Source: Rheinheimera texasensis DSM 17496 (lineage in GTDB: Bacteria > Pseudomonadota > Gammaproteobacteria > Enterobacterales > Alteromonadaceae). Taken from it: a DNA stretch of 64,000 bases. Positions 27,172 through 37,071 of this stretch are shown piece by piece (within the stretch, counting starts at the first letter, position 1; every line of letters starts with the position of its first letter). Position numbers and translations under genes: made by a program. A model generated the notes under the pieces. The model did not search any database. It was not told where the DNA came from and saw only the letters and a program-made list of their open reading frames with translations. The stretch covers positions 819,970 to 883,969 of the forward strand of contig NZ_KL544005.1 in NCBI RefSeq assembly GCF_000711985.1, in the 5' to 3' direction.

Positions 27172-28470
27172 ATGTTTTTTTCCCGTCAGAAAACCAGCGA
27201 GAACCCAGCAACCTTGTATGCCCGGGATTTGTCATTGCTGGAAAACGACCTCAATGCGATCCGCTCCAATATCGCTTTTATCAGTTTCACACCGGACGGC
27301 ACTATCCTCGATGCCAACAAGCTATTTCTCGACACTGTTGGCTATGAATATGCTGAAGTGATAGGCAAACATCACCGTATCTTTTGTGACAAAACCTACA
27401 CCGGCAGCAGCGCTTATCAGCAATTCTGGCAGCAACTCAACCAGGGCAAAGCACAAAACGGTACCTTTACCCGCTTGCACAAATCCGGCACAGTGGTATA
27501 TCTGCAAGCCAGCTACTTTCCGGTGCTGGATGATACTGGCCGGGTAACCAAAGTGTTTAAGCTGGCCAGCGATGTCACCGTGGACCAACTGGCTCTGCGT
27601 GATAAAAACGCCATTCTCAGCGCATTAGACCGTTCTTTGGCAGTGATTGAATTTGCTCCTGACGGCCAGATCCTAACGGCCAACGCCAACTTTCTGCAAA
27701 CTATGCATTATCAGCCGGAGCAATTGAGCGGCAAACATCATCGCATGTTTTGTTATGACGAATTTTACCGTCAGCACCCTGATTTCTGGCAACGTCTGGC
27801 CGGCGGTCAGGTGTTTGCCGGTCGCTTTGAACGTAAAGATGCCCGCGGTGAGAGCATTTGGCTGGAAGCAACTTACAACCCAATTCGCGATGAACACGGT
27901 AAAGTTTATAAAGTGATTAAATTTGCCTCGGATATCAGCGAGCGCGTGCATTCTGCCCGTCAGGCGGTCGAAGTGGCCGCAGCAACGTCAGAGCAGACCT
28001 CGCAAATCACGACCAATGCGGTACAGGTGTTAAATGAAGCCGTTGAAACTTCCGCCCGTATTGCCCGTGACCTGCAACTGGCAGCCAGTAATGGCACTGA
28101 GCTTAGCCTGCAAGCAAAAAACATCAGCGACATAGTAGCAACTATCCGGGGCATTGCCGAACAAACCAACTTATTGGCGTTAAACGCGGCGATTGAAGCG
28201 GCCCGCGCCGGCGATTCCGGCCGTGGTTTTGCTGTGGTCGCCGACGAAGTGCGCAAACTCGCTGGTCGCACCGCCGATGCAACAGCGGAAATAGCCAGGG
28301 TTGTTCATACCAACACCGAACTGATTAAAACTATCGACACGCAGCTGAACGACATCAGCAGTGTCGCCGAACGGGGGCAACATAGCATCCAGGAAGTCGC
28401 TGCCGGCATCGCCGATGTGGGTCAGGGCGTGGCGAATTTTGTGGCTGTGGTGGAAAAACTCAAGCCCTAA
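27172..28470 (+). CDS. Soluble double-PAS chemoreceptor (Aer/BdlA-type)
   Basis: A 432-residue cytoplasmic protein with an excellent RBS (CGGAGG). Two PAS domains (about 25-140 and 145-262) share the motif GKHHR(I/M)FC and end in KVxKxASD, so they look like an internal duplication. There is no TM segment. A chemoreceptor signalling domain follows ([39 protein letters not shown]). Pseudomonas BdlA has this layout and controls biofilm dispersal, and related proteins sense oxygen or redox through bound haem or FAD. No cofactor is visible. An FNR-like box lies upstream, fitting an energy or oxygen sensor. Confidence 0.9.
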   Translation: MFFSRQKTSENPATLYARDLSLLENDLNAIRSNIAFISFTPDGTILDANKLFLDTVGYEYAEVIGKHHRIFCDKTYTGSSAYQQFWQQLNQGKAQNGTFTRLHKSGTVVYLQASYFPVLDDTGRVTKVFKLASDVTVDQLALRDKNAILSALDRSLAVIEFAPDGQILTANANFLQTMHYQPEQLSGKHHRMFCYDEFYRQHPDFWQRLAGGQVFAGRFERKDARGESIWLEATYNPIRDEHGKVYKVIKFASDISERVHSARQAVEVAAATSEQTSQITTNAVQVLNEAVETSARIARDLQLAASNGTELSLQAKNISDIVATIRGIAEQTNLLALNAAIEAARAGDSGRGFAVVADEVRKLAGRTADATAEIARVVHTNTELIKTIDTQLNDISSVAERGQHSIQEVAAGIADVGQGVANFVAVVEKLKP

Positions 28471-28558
28471 AAGGTTGTGACACAAAAGCAAGAACGGTCA
28501 GGCGGCGGTGTGATGACTTTGATACAGTAAGGCCATTGCTTGCTTAAGGAACTTGCTG

Positions 28559-29434
28559 ATGTCAGAACCATTTTTAGCGCTGTTGCCGCGTTTACTCCAG
28601 CTGATTGAAAACGCCGATGAACCACTGACGCTAACCGAACTCAGTGCCCGCAGCGGTTATTCCGCCTGGCATCTGCACCGGCAGTTCCGCTTGCATTGTG
28701 GCATGCCGCTACAAAGTTATCAGCGGTTACTGAAGCTGCAACGTGCGGCCACTGCGCTGGCCTATCGGCAAACACCAGTCACCGAACTGGCTTTAGACGC
28801 CGGTTATCAGCATGCCGAAAGTTTCAGCCGGGCTTTTGCCCGCTGGCTGGGCCAGGCACCGGCGCAATTTCGCCAGCAGCCGGACTGGCAATATTGGGCG
28901 CAGCAAACTGAACAGCTGAACCACATTGCCGGCACTGACAAGGGAGATGTTGCCGATTCGGGCTTAAGAACCGAGCAGCGCGACAGCACCCTGCTGCTGC
29001 AATGGCTGCATCAGGGCCATCCGGCCAGCATCGGCAATAGTATCCGGCGTTTTATTGAGTTTCGCCGTAGCAATAAATTACATCCCAGCCGCTTCGCGAC
29101 CTTTAACCTGTTATATGACGACCCACAGGATTGCGCACCGGATGACTACCGTTTTGGCCTGGCGCTGCAGCTTAGCGGACCACAGCCGGATTTGCTGCAG
29201 CAGCCGGAGTTAAGTCTGGTGACGGTGCCGGCCGGTTTATACGCCTGTTATGAGCACATTGGGCCTGATGCTCAGCTGGAACCCATTATCCGTGCCTTAT
29301 ACACAGAACTGCTGCCCGCGCGCGGCTGGCTGCCCGCCGATGTGCCTTTGTTGCTGGAACGGGTTAGTTTTTTTCCGGATGTGCCGGCACATCAGGCACA
29401 AACGCGCATCTGGCTCGCACTACAGACCGACTGA
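28559..29434 (+). CDS. AraC-family regulator with GyrI-like effector domain
   Basis: A 291-residue protein starting at ATG 28559 after AAGGA. Residues 8-110 hold the two helix-turn-helices of AraC/XylS (LTLTELSARSGYSAWHLHR, VTELALDAGYQHAESFSRAF). The rest (about 140-291) resembles the GyrI-like ligand-binding domain of Rob and BmrR-type proteins (LVTVPAGLYACYEHIG). Such regulators bind hydrophobic compounds and turn on efflux or resistance genes. No efflux gene is next to it; the downstream CoA-transferase gene is separated by 89 bp and is probably under other control. Confidence 0.87.
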   Translation: MSEPFLALLPRLLQLIENADEPLTLTELSARSGYSAWHLHRQFRLHCGMPLQSYQRLLKLQRAATALAYRQTPVTELALDAGYQHAESFSRAFARWLGQAPAQFRQQPDWQYWAQQTEQLNHIAGTDKGDVADSGLRTEQRDSTLLLQWLHQGHPASIGNSIRRFIEFRRSNKLHPSRFATFNLLYDDPQDCAPDDYRFGLALQLSGPQPDLLQQPELSLVTVPAGLYACYEHIGPDAQLEPIIRALYTELLPARGWLPADVPLLLERVSFFPDVPAHQAQTRIWLALQTD

Positions 29435-29442
29435 AGCCATTG

Positions 29443-29456
29443 TTGATCAAGGTCAG
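29443..29456. promoter_or_regulatory. FNR/Anr-like box upstream of the CoA-transferase
   Basis: TTGAT-caag-GTCAG resembles the FNR/Anr/Dnr consensus TTGAT-N4-(A/G)TCAA with the last base changed. It is centred about 74 bp before the ATG at 29524. It is weaker than the box at 27042-27055. Confidence 0.3.
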
Positions 29457-29523
29457 TTTTGCCTGGACAAGAACCGGCTAAACTCAACGCAGTTTTAGCC
29501 TGTTCTTCAACACGGACCTGATC

Positions 29524-30801
29524 ATGAAATATCCCAACGCCGCCAGTGCTTTAAATCTGATTGGCAACAATGAGTTCATCTGGAGCCACTCGATGGCTGC
29601 CACCCCTTACTGCATGCTGGACGCTTTAGCCCAGGTGGCGCGCGATAAACAGCAGCTCACATTACTCAGCCTGCATACCGAAAAAAGCGGCGCTTTGTGC
29701 GCGCCAGAGCTCGCCGGTCATTTGCGCCAACGGGTATTTTTTGTCGGTGGCCCGACCCGCCCGGCGGTGAACTGTGGCCTTGCTGATTACGTGCCCTGTT
29801 TTTTATCCGAAATTCCGAAGTTGTTCCGAAGCAAAGAGCAACGCGTCGACACCGCTATCGTGCAGGTCTCACCACCGGATAAACACGGCCTGTGTAGCCT
29901 CGGCGTGTCGGTGGAAGCCACCCGCGCTGCAATGCAAAACGCCCGGCGTGTCATTGCGCAAATCAACCCGCGTATGCCCCGTACCCACGGCGACTCTTTT
30001 GTCCATTTGCAGGATTTCGCCGCGTACGTTGAGCTGGAATCACAAATCCCGCTGCATCTGCCGGCGGAACAGGACCCGGTGACAAAACAAATTGGCGCCA
30101 ATGTCGCCAGCCTGATCCGTGACGGCGACTGTCTGCAAATGGGCATAGGCGCTATTCCGGATGCGGCGCTGGCTTGCCTTGGCGACCGGCGGAACTTAGG
30201 CGTGCACACCGAAATGTTTTCCGACGGTGTGTTACCACTGCTGGAACAAGGCGTGATCAACAACCGCAATAAGAAAAAACATCCGGGCAAAGTGGTCACC
30301 ACTTTTGCCATGGGCAGTCAGGCGCTGTACGACTTTGTCGACGACAATCCGGAAGTGGTGTTTCTCGATGTGGCTTACACCAATGACACGGCGGTGATCC
30401 GGCAAAACCCGCAGGTGGTGTCGATTAACAGTGCTTTGCAGGTCGATTTGTCCGGCCAAATCTGTGCCGATTCCCTCGGCACTAAGATTTATTCCGGTGT
30501 GGGCGGTCAGATGGATTTTGTCCGTGGCGCTGGTTTGTCCGAAGGCGGCCGTGCCATTATCGCACTGCCAAGCACCGCAGCCGGGGGCACAGTCTCGCGC
30601 ATCAGTTCCTTGTTAAGCCCAGGCGCTGGCGTCGTCACCACCCGCGCTCATGCCCACTATATTGTCACTGAATATGGCGTGGCGAACTTACGTGCCCGCA
30701 GTCTGAACGAGCGCGCCAAAGCCTTAATCGACATCGCCGCACCACAATTTCGTGAGCAACTGGCCCGGCAGGCCTATGAGGATTGGGGCCTGCTCGTCTA
30801 A
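29524..30801 (+). CDS. Acetyl-CoA hydrolase / CoA-transferase family protein
   Basis: A 425-residue two-domain protein of the acetyl-CoA hydrolase/transferase family (class I-type, like 4-hydroxybutyrate or acetate CoA-transferase). Visible are the N-terminal domain with VSPPDKHGLCSLGVSVEA, the catalytic-Glu region LGVHTEMFSDG near residue 225, and the C-terminal GVGGQMDFVRGAGLSEGGRA. It moves CoA between short-chain acids or hydrolyses acetyl-CoA in the cytoplasm. This would link to fermentation or acetate metabolism. An FNR-like box upstream agrees with an anaerobic role. Exact substrate is open. Confidence 0.85.
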   Translation: MKYPNAASALNLIGNNEFIWSHSMAATPYCMLDALAQVARDKQQLTLLSLHTEKSGALCAPELAGHLRQRVFFVGGPTRPAVNCGLADYVPCFLSEIPKLFRSKEQRVDTAIVQVSPPDKHGLCSLGVSVEATRAAMQNARRVIAQINPRMPRTHGDSFVHLQDFAAYVELESQIPLHLPAEQDPVTKQIGANVASLIRDGDCLQMGIGAIPDAALACLGDRRNLGVHTEMFSDGVLPLLEQGVINNRNKKKHPGKVVTTFAMGSQALYDFVDDNPEVVFLDVAYTNDTAVIRQNPQVVSINSALQVDLSGQICADSLGTKIYSGVGGQMDFVRGAGLSEGGRAIIALPSTAAGGTVSRISSLLSPGAGVVTTRAHAHYIVTEYGVANLRARSLNERAKALIDIAAPQFREQLARQAYEDWGLLV

Positions 30802-30803
30802 CC

Positions 30804-30857
30804 CTTGCCAGGCGGAGCGGACTGGCCAAAGTCCGCTCGTTAACTCACTCTGGCAAG
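30804..30857 (+). terminator. Nested hairpin after the CoA-transferase gene
   Basis: An inner 9-bp stem (gagcggact 30815-30823 / agtccgctc 30830-30838) lies inside an outer 8-bp stem (cttgccag 30804-30811 / ctggcaag 30850-30857). No clear T-run follows. It may be a factor-assisted terminator or a transcript-stabilising structure. Confidence 0.5.
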
Positions 30858-30956
30858 AGTATGGTTAATTTTTGATTTAATTCAGCTTTTCGCCCTTGCG
30901 GTATCATCCGGTCTTTGGCTTTAATTGCTGAAGTCCCGCTGCCCGGAATTTGTCAG

Positions 30957-31928
30957 ATGCTGCATTTGTGTTCGTTCATACTGCGTCCATTGTGCCTGCT
31001 GGTCTGCTGTCTGCTGCTGGTGAGCTGTCAGCCACAACAACAAGCACAGCTGCGGATTGGCACCAATCTTTGGCCGGGCTATGAACCGCTGTATATCGCC
31101 CGCGATCACCGGGTGTTTCAGGGGTTGGACGTGCAACTTATTGAATACCGCGCCGCTGGTCAGGTTATCAATGGCCTGCGCAAAGGTACTATCAATATGG
31201 CTGCAGTGACGCTGGACGAGGCTGTACGCATCGCCGCCAGTGGTATTCCGGTTGAGGTGATCTGGTTATTTAATATCTCTGACGGCGCCGATCAGCTACT
31301 GGTCCGCCCTGGCATTAACAATATCTCCGAGTTGAAAGGCAAAAGAATTGGCGTCGAAAGTAATGCACTTGGCGCTTATCTGCTGCAACGGTTTTTCAGC
31401 CAGCATCAGCTGTCCGCTGCCGATTATCAGGTCGTTGGGCTAGACCTCGCCGCCCATGCGCAGGCGATGGCCAACGCCGAAGTCGACGCCGTGATGACCT
31501 TCGAACCGGAAAAAAGCAAAATGCTGCGCCTGGGTGCTAAAGCCTTATTTACCAGCCGTGAAGTGCCTGGCGAAGTCATGGACGTGCTGATTGTGCGTAA
31601 AGACGGCCCGGACGTGCCCACCGAAGCCCAGCTGCAACAATTTATCCGCCAGTATCACCAGTTGTTCAGCCAGATTGAGGCCGACTTACCGGCCTGGTAC
31701 GACGCTTTAAATAAACGGATGAAATTATCACCGGCTGAACTGGCGCAAACCTACAGCGAGCTGCAGATCCCATCGGTCGCGATGCAGCGCACTATCCTTA
31801 GTAACAAAACCCGGCTGGCGGAAGTGATCAAGGGCTATGAAACCGTATTGCTGCAGATTGGCATGATTGAAAAACCCTGTCCCTGCAGCACGCTGATTAA
31901 TACCACCTATCTGGAAACGCTGCCATGA
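30957..31928 (+). CDS. Lipoprotein binding protein of the NMT1/SsuA type
   Basis: A 323-residue protein starting at ATG 30957. A lipobox (LLVSC) gives a lipid-anchored periplasmic protein. The mature domain starts RIGTNLWPGYEPLYIARD, the usual first strand and helix of NMT1/ThiY/SsuA/NrtA binding proteins, followed by AAGQVINGLRKGTINMA and LKGKRIGVESNALGAYLLQ. Such proteins bind nitrate, sulphonates, taurine or pyrimidines. There is no permease or ATPase gene here. Its stop overlaps by ATGA the start of an EAL-domain sensor, so it is more likely the input part of a signalling pair. Confidence 0.85.
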   Translation: MLHLCSFILRPLCLLVCCLLLVSCQPQQQAQLRIGTNLWPGYEPLYIARDHRVFQGLDVQLIEYRAAGQVINGLRKGTINMAAVTLDEAVRIAASGIPVEVIWLFNISDGADQLLVRPGINNISELKGKRIGVESNALGAYLLQRFFSQHQLSAADYQVVGLDLAAHAQAMANAEVDAVMTFEPEKSKMLRLGAKALFTSREVPGEVMDVLIVRKDGPDVPTEAQLQQFIRQYHQLFSQIEADLPAWYDALNKRMKLSPAELAQTYSELQIPSVAMQRTILSNKTRLAEVIKGYETVLLQIGMIEKPCPCSTLINTTYLETLP

Positions 31929-34321
31929 GGCTATACATCAGTCTGCTGCCACTGCTGCTGACGCTGGTGTTAACGCTGCTTGGCGTGACCTTGTTATACG
32001 CCCTGCACCAGCATCTGACGCGGGAACAGCTGATCAGCGCCGAGCAACATCACCTCAGTACAGGGCTGCTGGAACAGCATGCGTTGTTGCAGGGCTATCT
32101 GCTCAGAAACGACATTGCGGCACTGAAAAACTGGGCCTCGCTGAAATCTGAAAGCCCGCATATCCAGAGTGTGTTGGTGGTGTCGCCCACCTGGCAAATC
32201 CTCGCCGCCCATCAGGTCGCACTGGAAGACAGCCCGCTGGCACAGCACGACGCTGTACTGCAGCGACAACTGCAGCAATTACCGGCGCAAAGTATGGTCA
32301 GCCCGCTGACACTGCCACAACCTGCCCCCGATATGCTGCAAATGGCATTACCGTTGCAGTTTAATAGTCAACAGGGCTGGCTGGTCATTCAATACGACAT
32401 GAAACCGGCACTGCAGCGTGGCTTGAGTGTCACCCTGCAAAATATGGCGGTGTATCTATGCAGCATGTTACTCAGTGGGGTACTGACATATCTGCTGCTG
32501 CGCAATATTTTGCATACGCGTCTGCGCCGGCTGGAGACGGCCTTGCAACAATATTCCCGCGGCGACCACCAGACGCGGGCTCAGGTCGAAGACAACAACG
32601 AGTTTGGCCGGCTGGAACTGATGCTGAATCAGACCTTCGATGCGTTGGATCAACAACGCGAGATGCGCCGCCACAGTGAACTTTTTAACCAGCTGGTGTT
32701 AAACAGCACTACAGATGGCATCATCAGTGCCAATACTCAGGGCCATATTCTGCAGGTCAATCAGTCCGCACTGAATATCTTTGGTTATCAGCACCAGCAG
32801 GAACTGACCGGTCAGGATTTAAATCTGCTGATCCCGGCACAGTACCGCAGTGGTCATCAACAACACCTGGCCGGCGCGGCAAACAAAACTGAAGGCCCGG
32901 CCCATGTGCTGAACCGGCTGCGCCAGGTTGAAGGCTTGCGTAAAGACGGCTCCTTAGTGCCACTGGACATCACACTGACCAAAGCCGAGTTGTTGGGGGA
33001 AACCATCTATATCGCATTTTTAAAAGACAACACCGAACAGCGCCGCTATCAGCAATCGATTGAAAACCTGGCATTTAAAGACAACTTAACCGGCTGCGCC
33101 AACTTAAACGGCCTGAAGCGTCAGGCGGCAACGCGGCCGGACTTACACTGGATGTATCTGCTGAATATCGATGGCATGTCTAATCTGAACCACAGCCTCG
33201 GCTTTGATATCGGCGACCAGCTGATCAAAACCAGCGGTCAGTTACTCCGACAACACAAACCGGCAGAAGCTCTATTAGCCCGCCACGAAGGCACCGACTT
33301 TATTCTGCTAAGCCCGCAGCAACCGCAGCAGATGCTGGCGATTTTCCGCGACTTACAGCAGCAGGACATCAAGTTAGACGGCATCAATTACAAACTGAGT
33401 TTTTGCGTGGTTTATCAGTTGGTCAATGCGGAACTGGACTTCGACCGCCAGCTGCATGGCGCCGAGCTGATGATGCGTCAGGCTAAAGCCAACGGTCGCG
33501 CCAGCATGCAGCAAGTCGAACCTGGCCTGATTCAGCAGTTGCAGCAAAATGCCCTGCTGTGTCAGCATCTGGAGCTGGCGATCCGTGAGCAGCAGTTGTT
33601 TTTCCACTTCCAGCCGAAGTTTTCGGCTTTAAGCCGGCAACCGGTTTCAGCTGAAGCGCTGATCCGCTGGCAACCGGACGGCAAAATGGTATCACCAGGC
33701 CTGTTTATTCCGCTGGCAGAACAAAGCCATCTGATGCCGGAACTAGACCGGTATGTCATTGCCACAGCCTGTCAGCAGATCCGCCGCTGGCTCGATCAGG
33801 GTTACCACGTATTGCCGTTATCGATTAATTTGTCGGCGCGTTATCTGACCGACGAGCAAACGATTAACTTTATTTTTCAGCAAGTTGGTGAATTTGATAT
33901 TCCGGCATCTTTGCTGGAAATTGAAGTGACCGAATACAGCCTGATCAGCGACGAACAGCGCACGGCCGACAATATGCATCGGTTGCAAAAAGCCGGCATC
34001 ACGCTGGCGATCGATGATTACGGCACCGGCCATTCTAATCTCGCGACAGTGCTGAGCCTGCCGGTACAAAACTTAAAAATCGACCAGAGTTTTATCCGTA
34101 AAGGCATGAGCAGCAGCAAAGGCCGGGCTGTACTGGAAAATATCCTGCAACTGGCCAAATCGCTGCAGGTCACCACCACGGCAGAAGGGGTGGAAACCGA
34201 AGAGCAGCTGCAATATCTGCAGCGCTCCGGCTGTGAATTTATTCAGGGCTATTTGTTGTCGCGGCCATTGCCGCTCAATGACTATGAAGCTTTATTGCGC
34301 CGGCAAACTCACTCCGATTAA
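31925..34321 (+). CDS. Membrane PAS-GGDEF(degenerate)-EAL c-di-GMP phosphodiesterase
   Basis: A 798-residue sensor. It has TM1 (5-27), a periplasmic part (28-170), TM2 (about 175-197), HAMP (198-250), a PAS domain (about 250-372, TTDGIISANTQGHILQVN), then a GGDEF domain. Its active-site loop reads ARHEGTDF, so it is degenerate and probably only regulatory. The EAL domain (about 548-795) keeps SAEALIRW, SINLSA, EVTEYS, DDYGTGHSN, LKIDQSF and TTAEGVETE, so c-di-GMP hydrolysis is likely. It is translationally coupled to the binding lipoprotein before it, which could present a ligand to the periplasmic loop. The end overlaps the convergent gene by four bases. Confidence 0.92.
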   Translation: MRLYISLLPLLLTLVLTLLGVTLLYALHQHLTREQLISAEQHHLSTGLLEQHALLQGYLLRNDIAALKNWASLKSESPHIQSVLVVSPTWQILAAHQVALEDSPLAQHDAVLQRQLQQLPAQSMVSPLTLPQPAPDMLQMALPLQFNSQQGWLVIQYDMKPALQRGLSVTLQNMAVYLCSMLLSGVLTYLLLRNILHTRLRRLETALQQYSRGDHQTRAQVEDNNEFGRLELMLNQTFDALDQQREMRRHSELFNQLVLNSTTDGIISANTQGHILQVNQSALNIFGYQHQQELTGQDLNLLIPAQYRSGHQQHLAGAANKTEGPAHVLNRLRQVEGLRKDGSLVPLDITLTKAELLGETIYIAFLKDNTEQRRYQQSIENLAFKDNLTGCANLNGLKRQAATRPDLHWMYLLNIDGMSNLNHSLGFDIGDQLIKTSGQLLRQHKPAEALLARHEGTDFILLSPQQPQQMLAIFRDLQQQDIKLDGINYKLSFCVVYQLVNAELDFDRQLHGAELMMRQAKANGRASMQQVEPGLIQQLQQNALLCQHLELAIREQQLFFHFQPKFSALSRQPVSAEALIRWQPDGKMVSPGLFIPLAEQSHLMPELDRYVIATACQQIRRWLDQGYHVLPLSINLSARYLTDEQTINFIFQQVGEFDIPASLLEIEVTEYSLISDEQRTADNMHRLQKAGITLAIDDYGTGHSNLATVLSLPVQNLKIDQSFIRKGMSSSKGRAVLENILQLAKSLQVTTTAEGVETEEQLQYLQRSGCEFIQGYLLSRPLPLNDYEALLRRQTHSD

Positions 34322-35166
34322 AAAGCGGCGCTAAAGGTCTGCTGCAAATAAGGCTGTAACTGCTGCCACTGCGCATCAGTAAAATATTGCCGGTAACTGG
34401 CGACTAAACGCTGCTGCACTTGCGGCTGTGCCATCAGCTCGTCAATATACTGCATCAATTGCTGGCCATGTGCCTCGCGATTACAGACGACAAATCCTTC
34501 CAGATACAGCGGCAGCCCTTGTAGAGGCAAAGCGGTGTAAGTGGTGTTGTCTTGCTGAACCTGACGTAAATGATCTATCCGCACCGGATAATCCATGATG
34601 GCATCAATACGCCCGCGTTTTAACATTTGCCAGAGTTTGAGTGTTACATCCTGGCCATGCACCAGATAAAACTGATTGGGTCTGGATTTAATCAGCTGGT
34701 CAATCGTGGCACCGTAGCTGCTTCCCGCTGTAATACCGATTTTGCGCCGCGCCGGATGACGCAACCAGTTCTGCAAATCAACCTCATCCTGAGCGGCCTG
34801 TACTTCGCCCGTGACTGTGCCGGGCTCGGATTGCCCTAAGGTAATCAGACGCAGCGAAGGCGAGACATTTAATGGCCTTGCGCTGTATAACCAGCGTGCT
34901 GCCCGTTCGGTAGTTTTCAGTTTGTTGATGGTGCAATAGCCGCTTTGCGTCAATAATTCAAAGCCACGCTGCATAGCGACATGGACGTATTTCACCTGCA
35001 ATTGCGGCGCACTTTGCAGCAATAATTGCCAGTGTTGCATCTGTGTGCTGTAGGCCTTGGCGTTGCTGTCTGAGAACTCAGTGGCAATAGTGACTTCCTG
35101 CGCCCACAACTTCGGGCTGCAGGCCAACAAACCAATGCCAATCAGCAAAATACGCCAGCACTGCAT
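34318..35166 (-). CDS. Periplasmic family-3-type binding protein
   Basis: A 282-residue protein with a signal peptide (about 1-22, ending PKLWA before QEVTIATE) and RBS GAGGG. It has the overall layout of solitary periplasmic binding proteins, with ITAGSSYGATIDQLIKSR as the hinge-region helix start and GRIDAIMDYP in lobe 2. No transporter genes are linked to it. A Fur-like palindrome overlaps its promoter (35175-35199), suggesting iron-dependent expression. Its stop overlaps by four bases the stop end of the convergent EAL gene. Confidence 0.78.
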   Translation of the reverse strand: MQCWRILLIGIGLLACSPKLWAQEVTIATEFSDSNAKAYSTQMQHWQLLLQSAPQLQVKYVHVAMQRGFELLTQSGYCTINKLKTTERAARWLYSARPLNVSPSLRLITLGQSEPGTVTGEVQAAQDEVDLQNWLRHPARRKIGITAGSSYGATIDQLIKSRPNQFYLVHGQDVTLKLWQMLKRGRIDAIMDYPVRIDHLRQVQQDNTTYTALPLQGLPLYLEGFVVCNREAHGQQLMQYIDELMAQPQVQQRLVASYRQYFTDAQWQQLQPYLQQTFSAAF

Positions 35167-35174
35167 AGCCTACC

Positions 35175-35199
35175 CTCAATGAAAATAATTCTTATTGAG
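35175..35199. promoter_or_regulatory. Fur-like operator
   Basis: A 25-bp palindrome with 10 of 12 pairs. Its core at 35178-35196, AATGAAAATAATTCTTATT, matches the 19-bp Fur consensus AATGATAATNATTATCATT at all but three informative positions. It lies 9-33 bp upstream of the binding-protein ATG at 35166, where a promoter would be. Confidence 0.6.
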
Positions 35200-35336
35200 T
35201 GTAACGAGCAGATTGAGCAGAACAAGCTAATGTTGGACAGAATTTTGCGACATTCCGTCGAATACCGGCAAAAAAGCGACAAATAGTTACCTTTTTGCCG
35301 GATTTCGCTACATAGCTGGTTCAGTGTCAATGCACG

Positions 35337-36212
35337 TCATTCCGGCCGCCGGCACGCCTCAGCCTCAGCTAAATCGCGCGCAGCGCGCCATTCCAGACTG
35401 CTTTTTAATACCAGCGTCAGCAGCGCCAATAACGCCAGCAAAGATGACACAGCAAAAGCGGCAGCAAACTGATATTCGTTGTACAGGATTTCAATATGTA
35501 GCGGCATGGTATTGGTCTGTTCGCGGATTTTACCGGACACCACAGACACAGCACCAAACTCGCCCATCGCCCGTGCGTTACACAAAATCAGTCCGTACAG
35601 CAGCGCCCATTTCACTGACGGTAATGTGACGCGGATAAAGGTCTGCCAACCGCTCGCCCCCAGCGTCAGCGCAGCTTCTTCGGCTTCACGGCCCTGCTGC
35701 TGCATCAGTGGAATAAGCTCGCGCGCCACATAAGGAAAAGTGATAAAGATGGTGGCGAGCACTATACCCGGCACCGCAAACATCACTTGTAAGTCATGGT
35801 CGTTCAGCCATTCGCCCCACCAGCCGCGCGCACCAAAAATCAGCATCAGGCTTAGACCAGCAATAACCGGCGACACCGCAATTGGCAAATCAATCAGCGT
35901 GATTAAAAACTGCCGGCCACGGAACTGAAATTTGGCAATGGCCCAGCTCGCCGCCAGACCAAAAATCGCATTACAGGGCACCGCAATCACTGCGGCAATC
36001 AGCGTCAGCTTGATGGCATGCGCAGCAGCCGGTTCAGTAATAGCCGCCAGGTAAACCTGCCAGCCTTTGCTGAAGGCTTCGCCAAACACTATGACCAACG
36101 GCAACAGCAAAAACAACGCCAGAAAGCCCAGCGCCAGAGTTAATAAAATGCCGCGCAACCACAGCGGCTCTGTGGTGGCGCGTCTTGGTTGAAACTGTCC
36201 TGAAGCACTCAC
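35337..36212 (-). CDS. cysW: Sulfate ABC transporter permease CysW
   Basis: A 291-residue permease with six hydrophobic segments and the EAA loop [21 protein letters not shown] region, which docks on the ATPase. I start at GTG 36212, whose G-T-G-A overlaps the cysT stop and which has the strong RBS GGAGGT at the right distance; an ATG 30 bases earlier (36242) is possible. In Enterobacteria CysT/CysW make the membrane channel for sulfate and thiosulfate. It is the last gene of the cysP-cysT-cysW operon. The cysA ATPase gene that normally follows is absent. Confidence 0.9.
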   Translation of the reverse strand: MSASGQFQPRRATTEPLWLRGILLTLALGFLALFLLLPLVIVFGEAFSKGWQVYLAAITEPAAAHAIKLTLIAAVIAVPCNAIFGLAASWAIAKFQFRGRQFLITLIDLPIAVSPVIAGLSLMLIFGARGWWGEWLNDHDLQVMFAVPGIVLATIFITFPYVARELIPLMQQQGREAEEAALTLGASGWQTFIRVTLPSVKWALLYGLILCNARAMGEFGAVSVVSGKIREQTNTMPLHIEILYNEYQFAAAFAVSSLLALLALLTLVLKSSLEWRAARDLAEAEACRRPE

Positions 36213-37048
36213 CGTCCACCTCCGTGCCGCTGCTGACTCCAATGCTGCAACGCATTAATCAGGAGCAATAAAACAAACGAAATTAATAACATCACAGAAC
36301 CAAGCGCCGCGGCGCCGGCATAATCAAACTCTTCGAGGCGGGACATGATGAGCAGCGGCGTGATCTCAGTGCGAAACGGCATATTGCCGCTGATAAAGAC
36401 CACAGAACCGTATTCGCCGATGGCGCGGGCAAAAGCTAAAGCGAAACCGGTCAGCAAAGACGGGATCAGCGCCGGAAAAATCACCCGGCAAAAAATCTGT
36501 AGCCGGTTTGCCCCTAAACTGGCGGCCGCTTCTTCCAGTTCCTGCTCTAAATCTTCCAGCACCGGCTGCACCGTACGCACGACAAAAGGCAAGCCGATAA
36601 ACACTAACGCCAGCGTAACGCCAATCGGCGTATAAGCGATTTTGATGCCCCACTGATAAAAATACTGGCCAATCCAGCCGTTTGGCGCATAAATCGCCGT
36701 CAGCGCAATACCGGCCACTGCCGTCGGCAGCGCAAAGGGCAAATCAACCAAAGCATCTATGACTTTTTTAAACGGAAAGCTGTAACGCACCAGCACCCAG
36801 GCCACCAGCAAGCCAAACACCAGATTAATCAGCGCGGCAATAAAAGAACTGCCAAAGGTCAACTGATAGCTGGCGATGGCGCGCTCACTCGCCACCACTT
36901 TGACAAAACCGGCCCAGTCCAGCTCGAAGCTTTTCAGCACCAGCGCCGACAGCGGCAGGAACACCAGCAAGCTCAGATAGAAAGTGGTAAAGCCCATACT
37001 CAGGCCAAAACCCGGCAATACCGGTTTTTGCGTCGATTTTTTAAACAA
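36209..37048 (-). CDS. cysT: Sulfate ABC transporter permease CysT (CysU)
   Basis: A 279-residue inner-membrane permease of about six helices, with the motif [20 protein letters not shown], the EAA loop [21 protein letters not shown] and [19 protein letters not shown], all diagnostic of CysT. It pairs with CysW (GTGA-type overlap downstream), and receives sulfate from the binding protein encoded 23 bp upstream. The operon is probably controlled from the promoter before cysP, where met-box-like repeats are seen. Confidence 0.92.
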   Translation of the reverse strand: MFKKSTQKPVLPGFGLSMGFTTFYLSLLVFLPLSALVLKSFELDWAGFVKVVASERAIASYQLTFGSSFIAALINLVFGLLVAWVLVRYSFPFKKVIDALVDLPFALPTAVAGIALTAIYAPNGWIGQYFYQWGIKIAYTPIGVTLALVFIGLPFVVRTVQPVLEDLEQELEEAAASLGANRLQIFCRVIFPALIPSLLTGFALAFARAIGEYGSVVFISGNMPFRTEITPLLIMSRLEEFDYAGAAALGSVMLLISFVLLLLINALQHWSQQRHGGGR

Positions 37049-37071
37049 AACGAATGCTCCTGTTACCGGAC

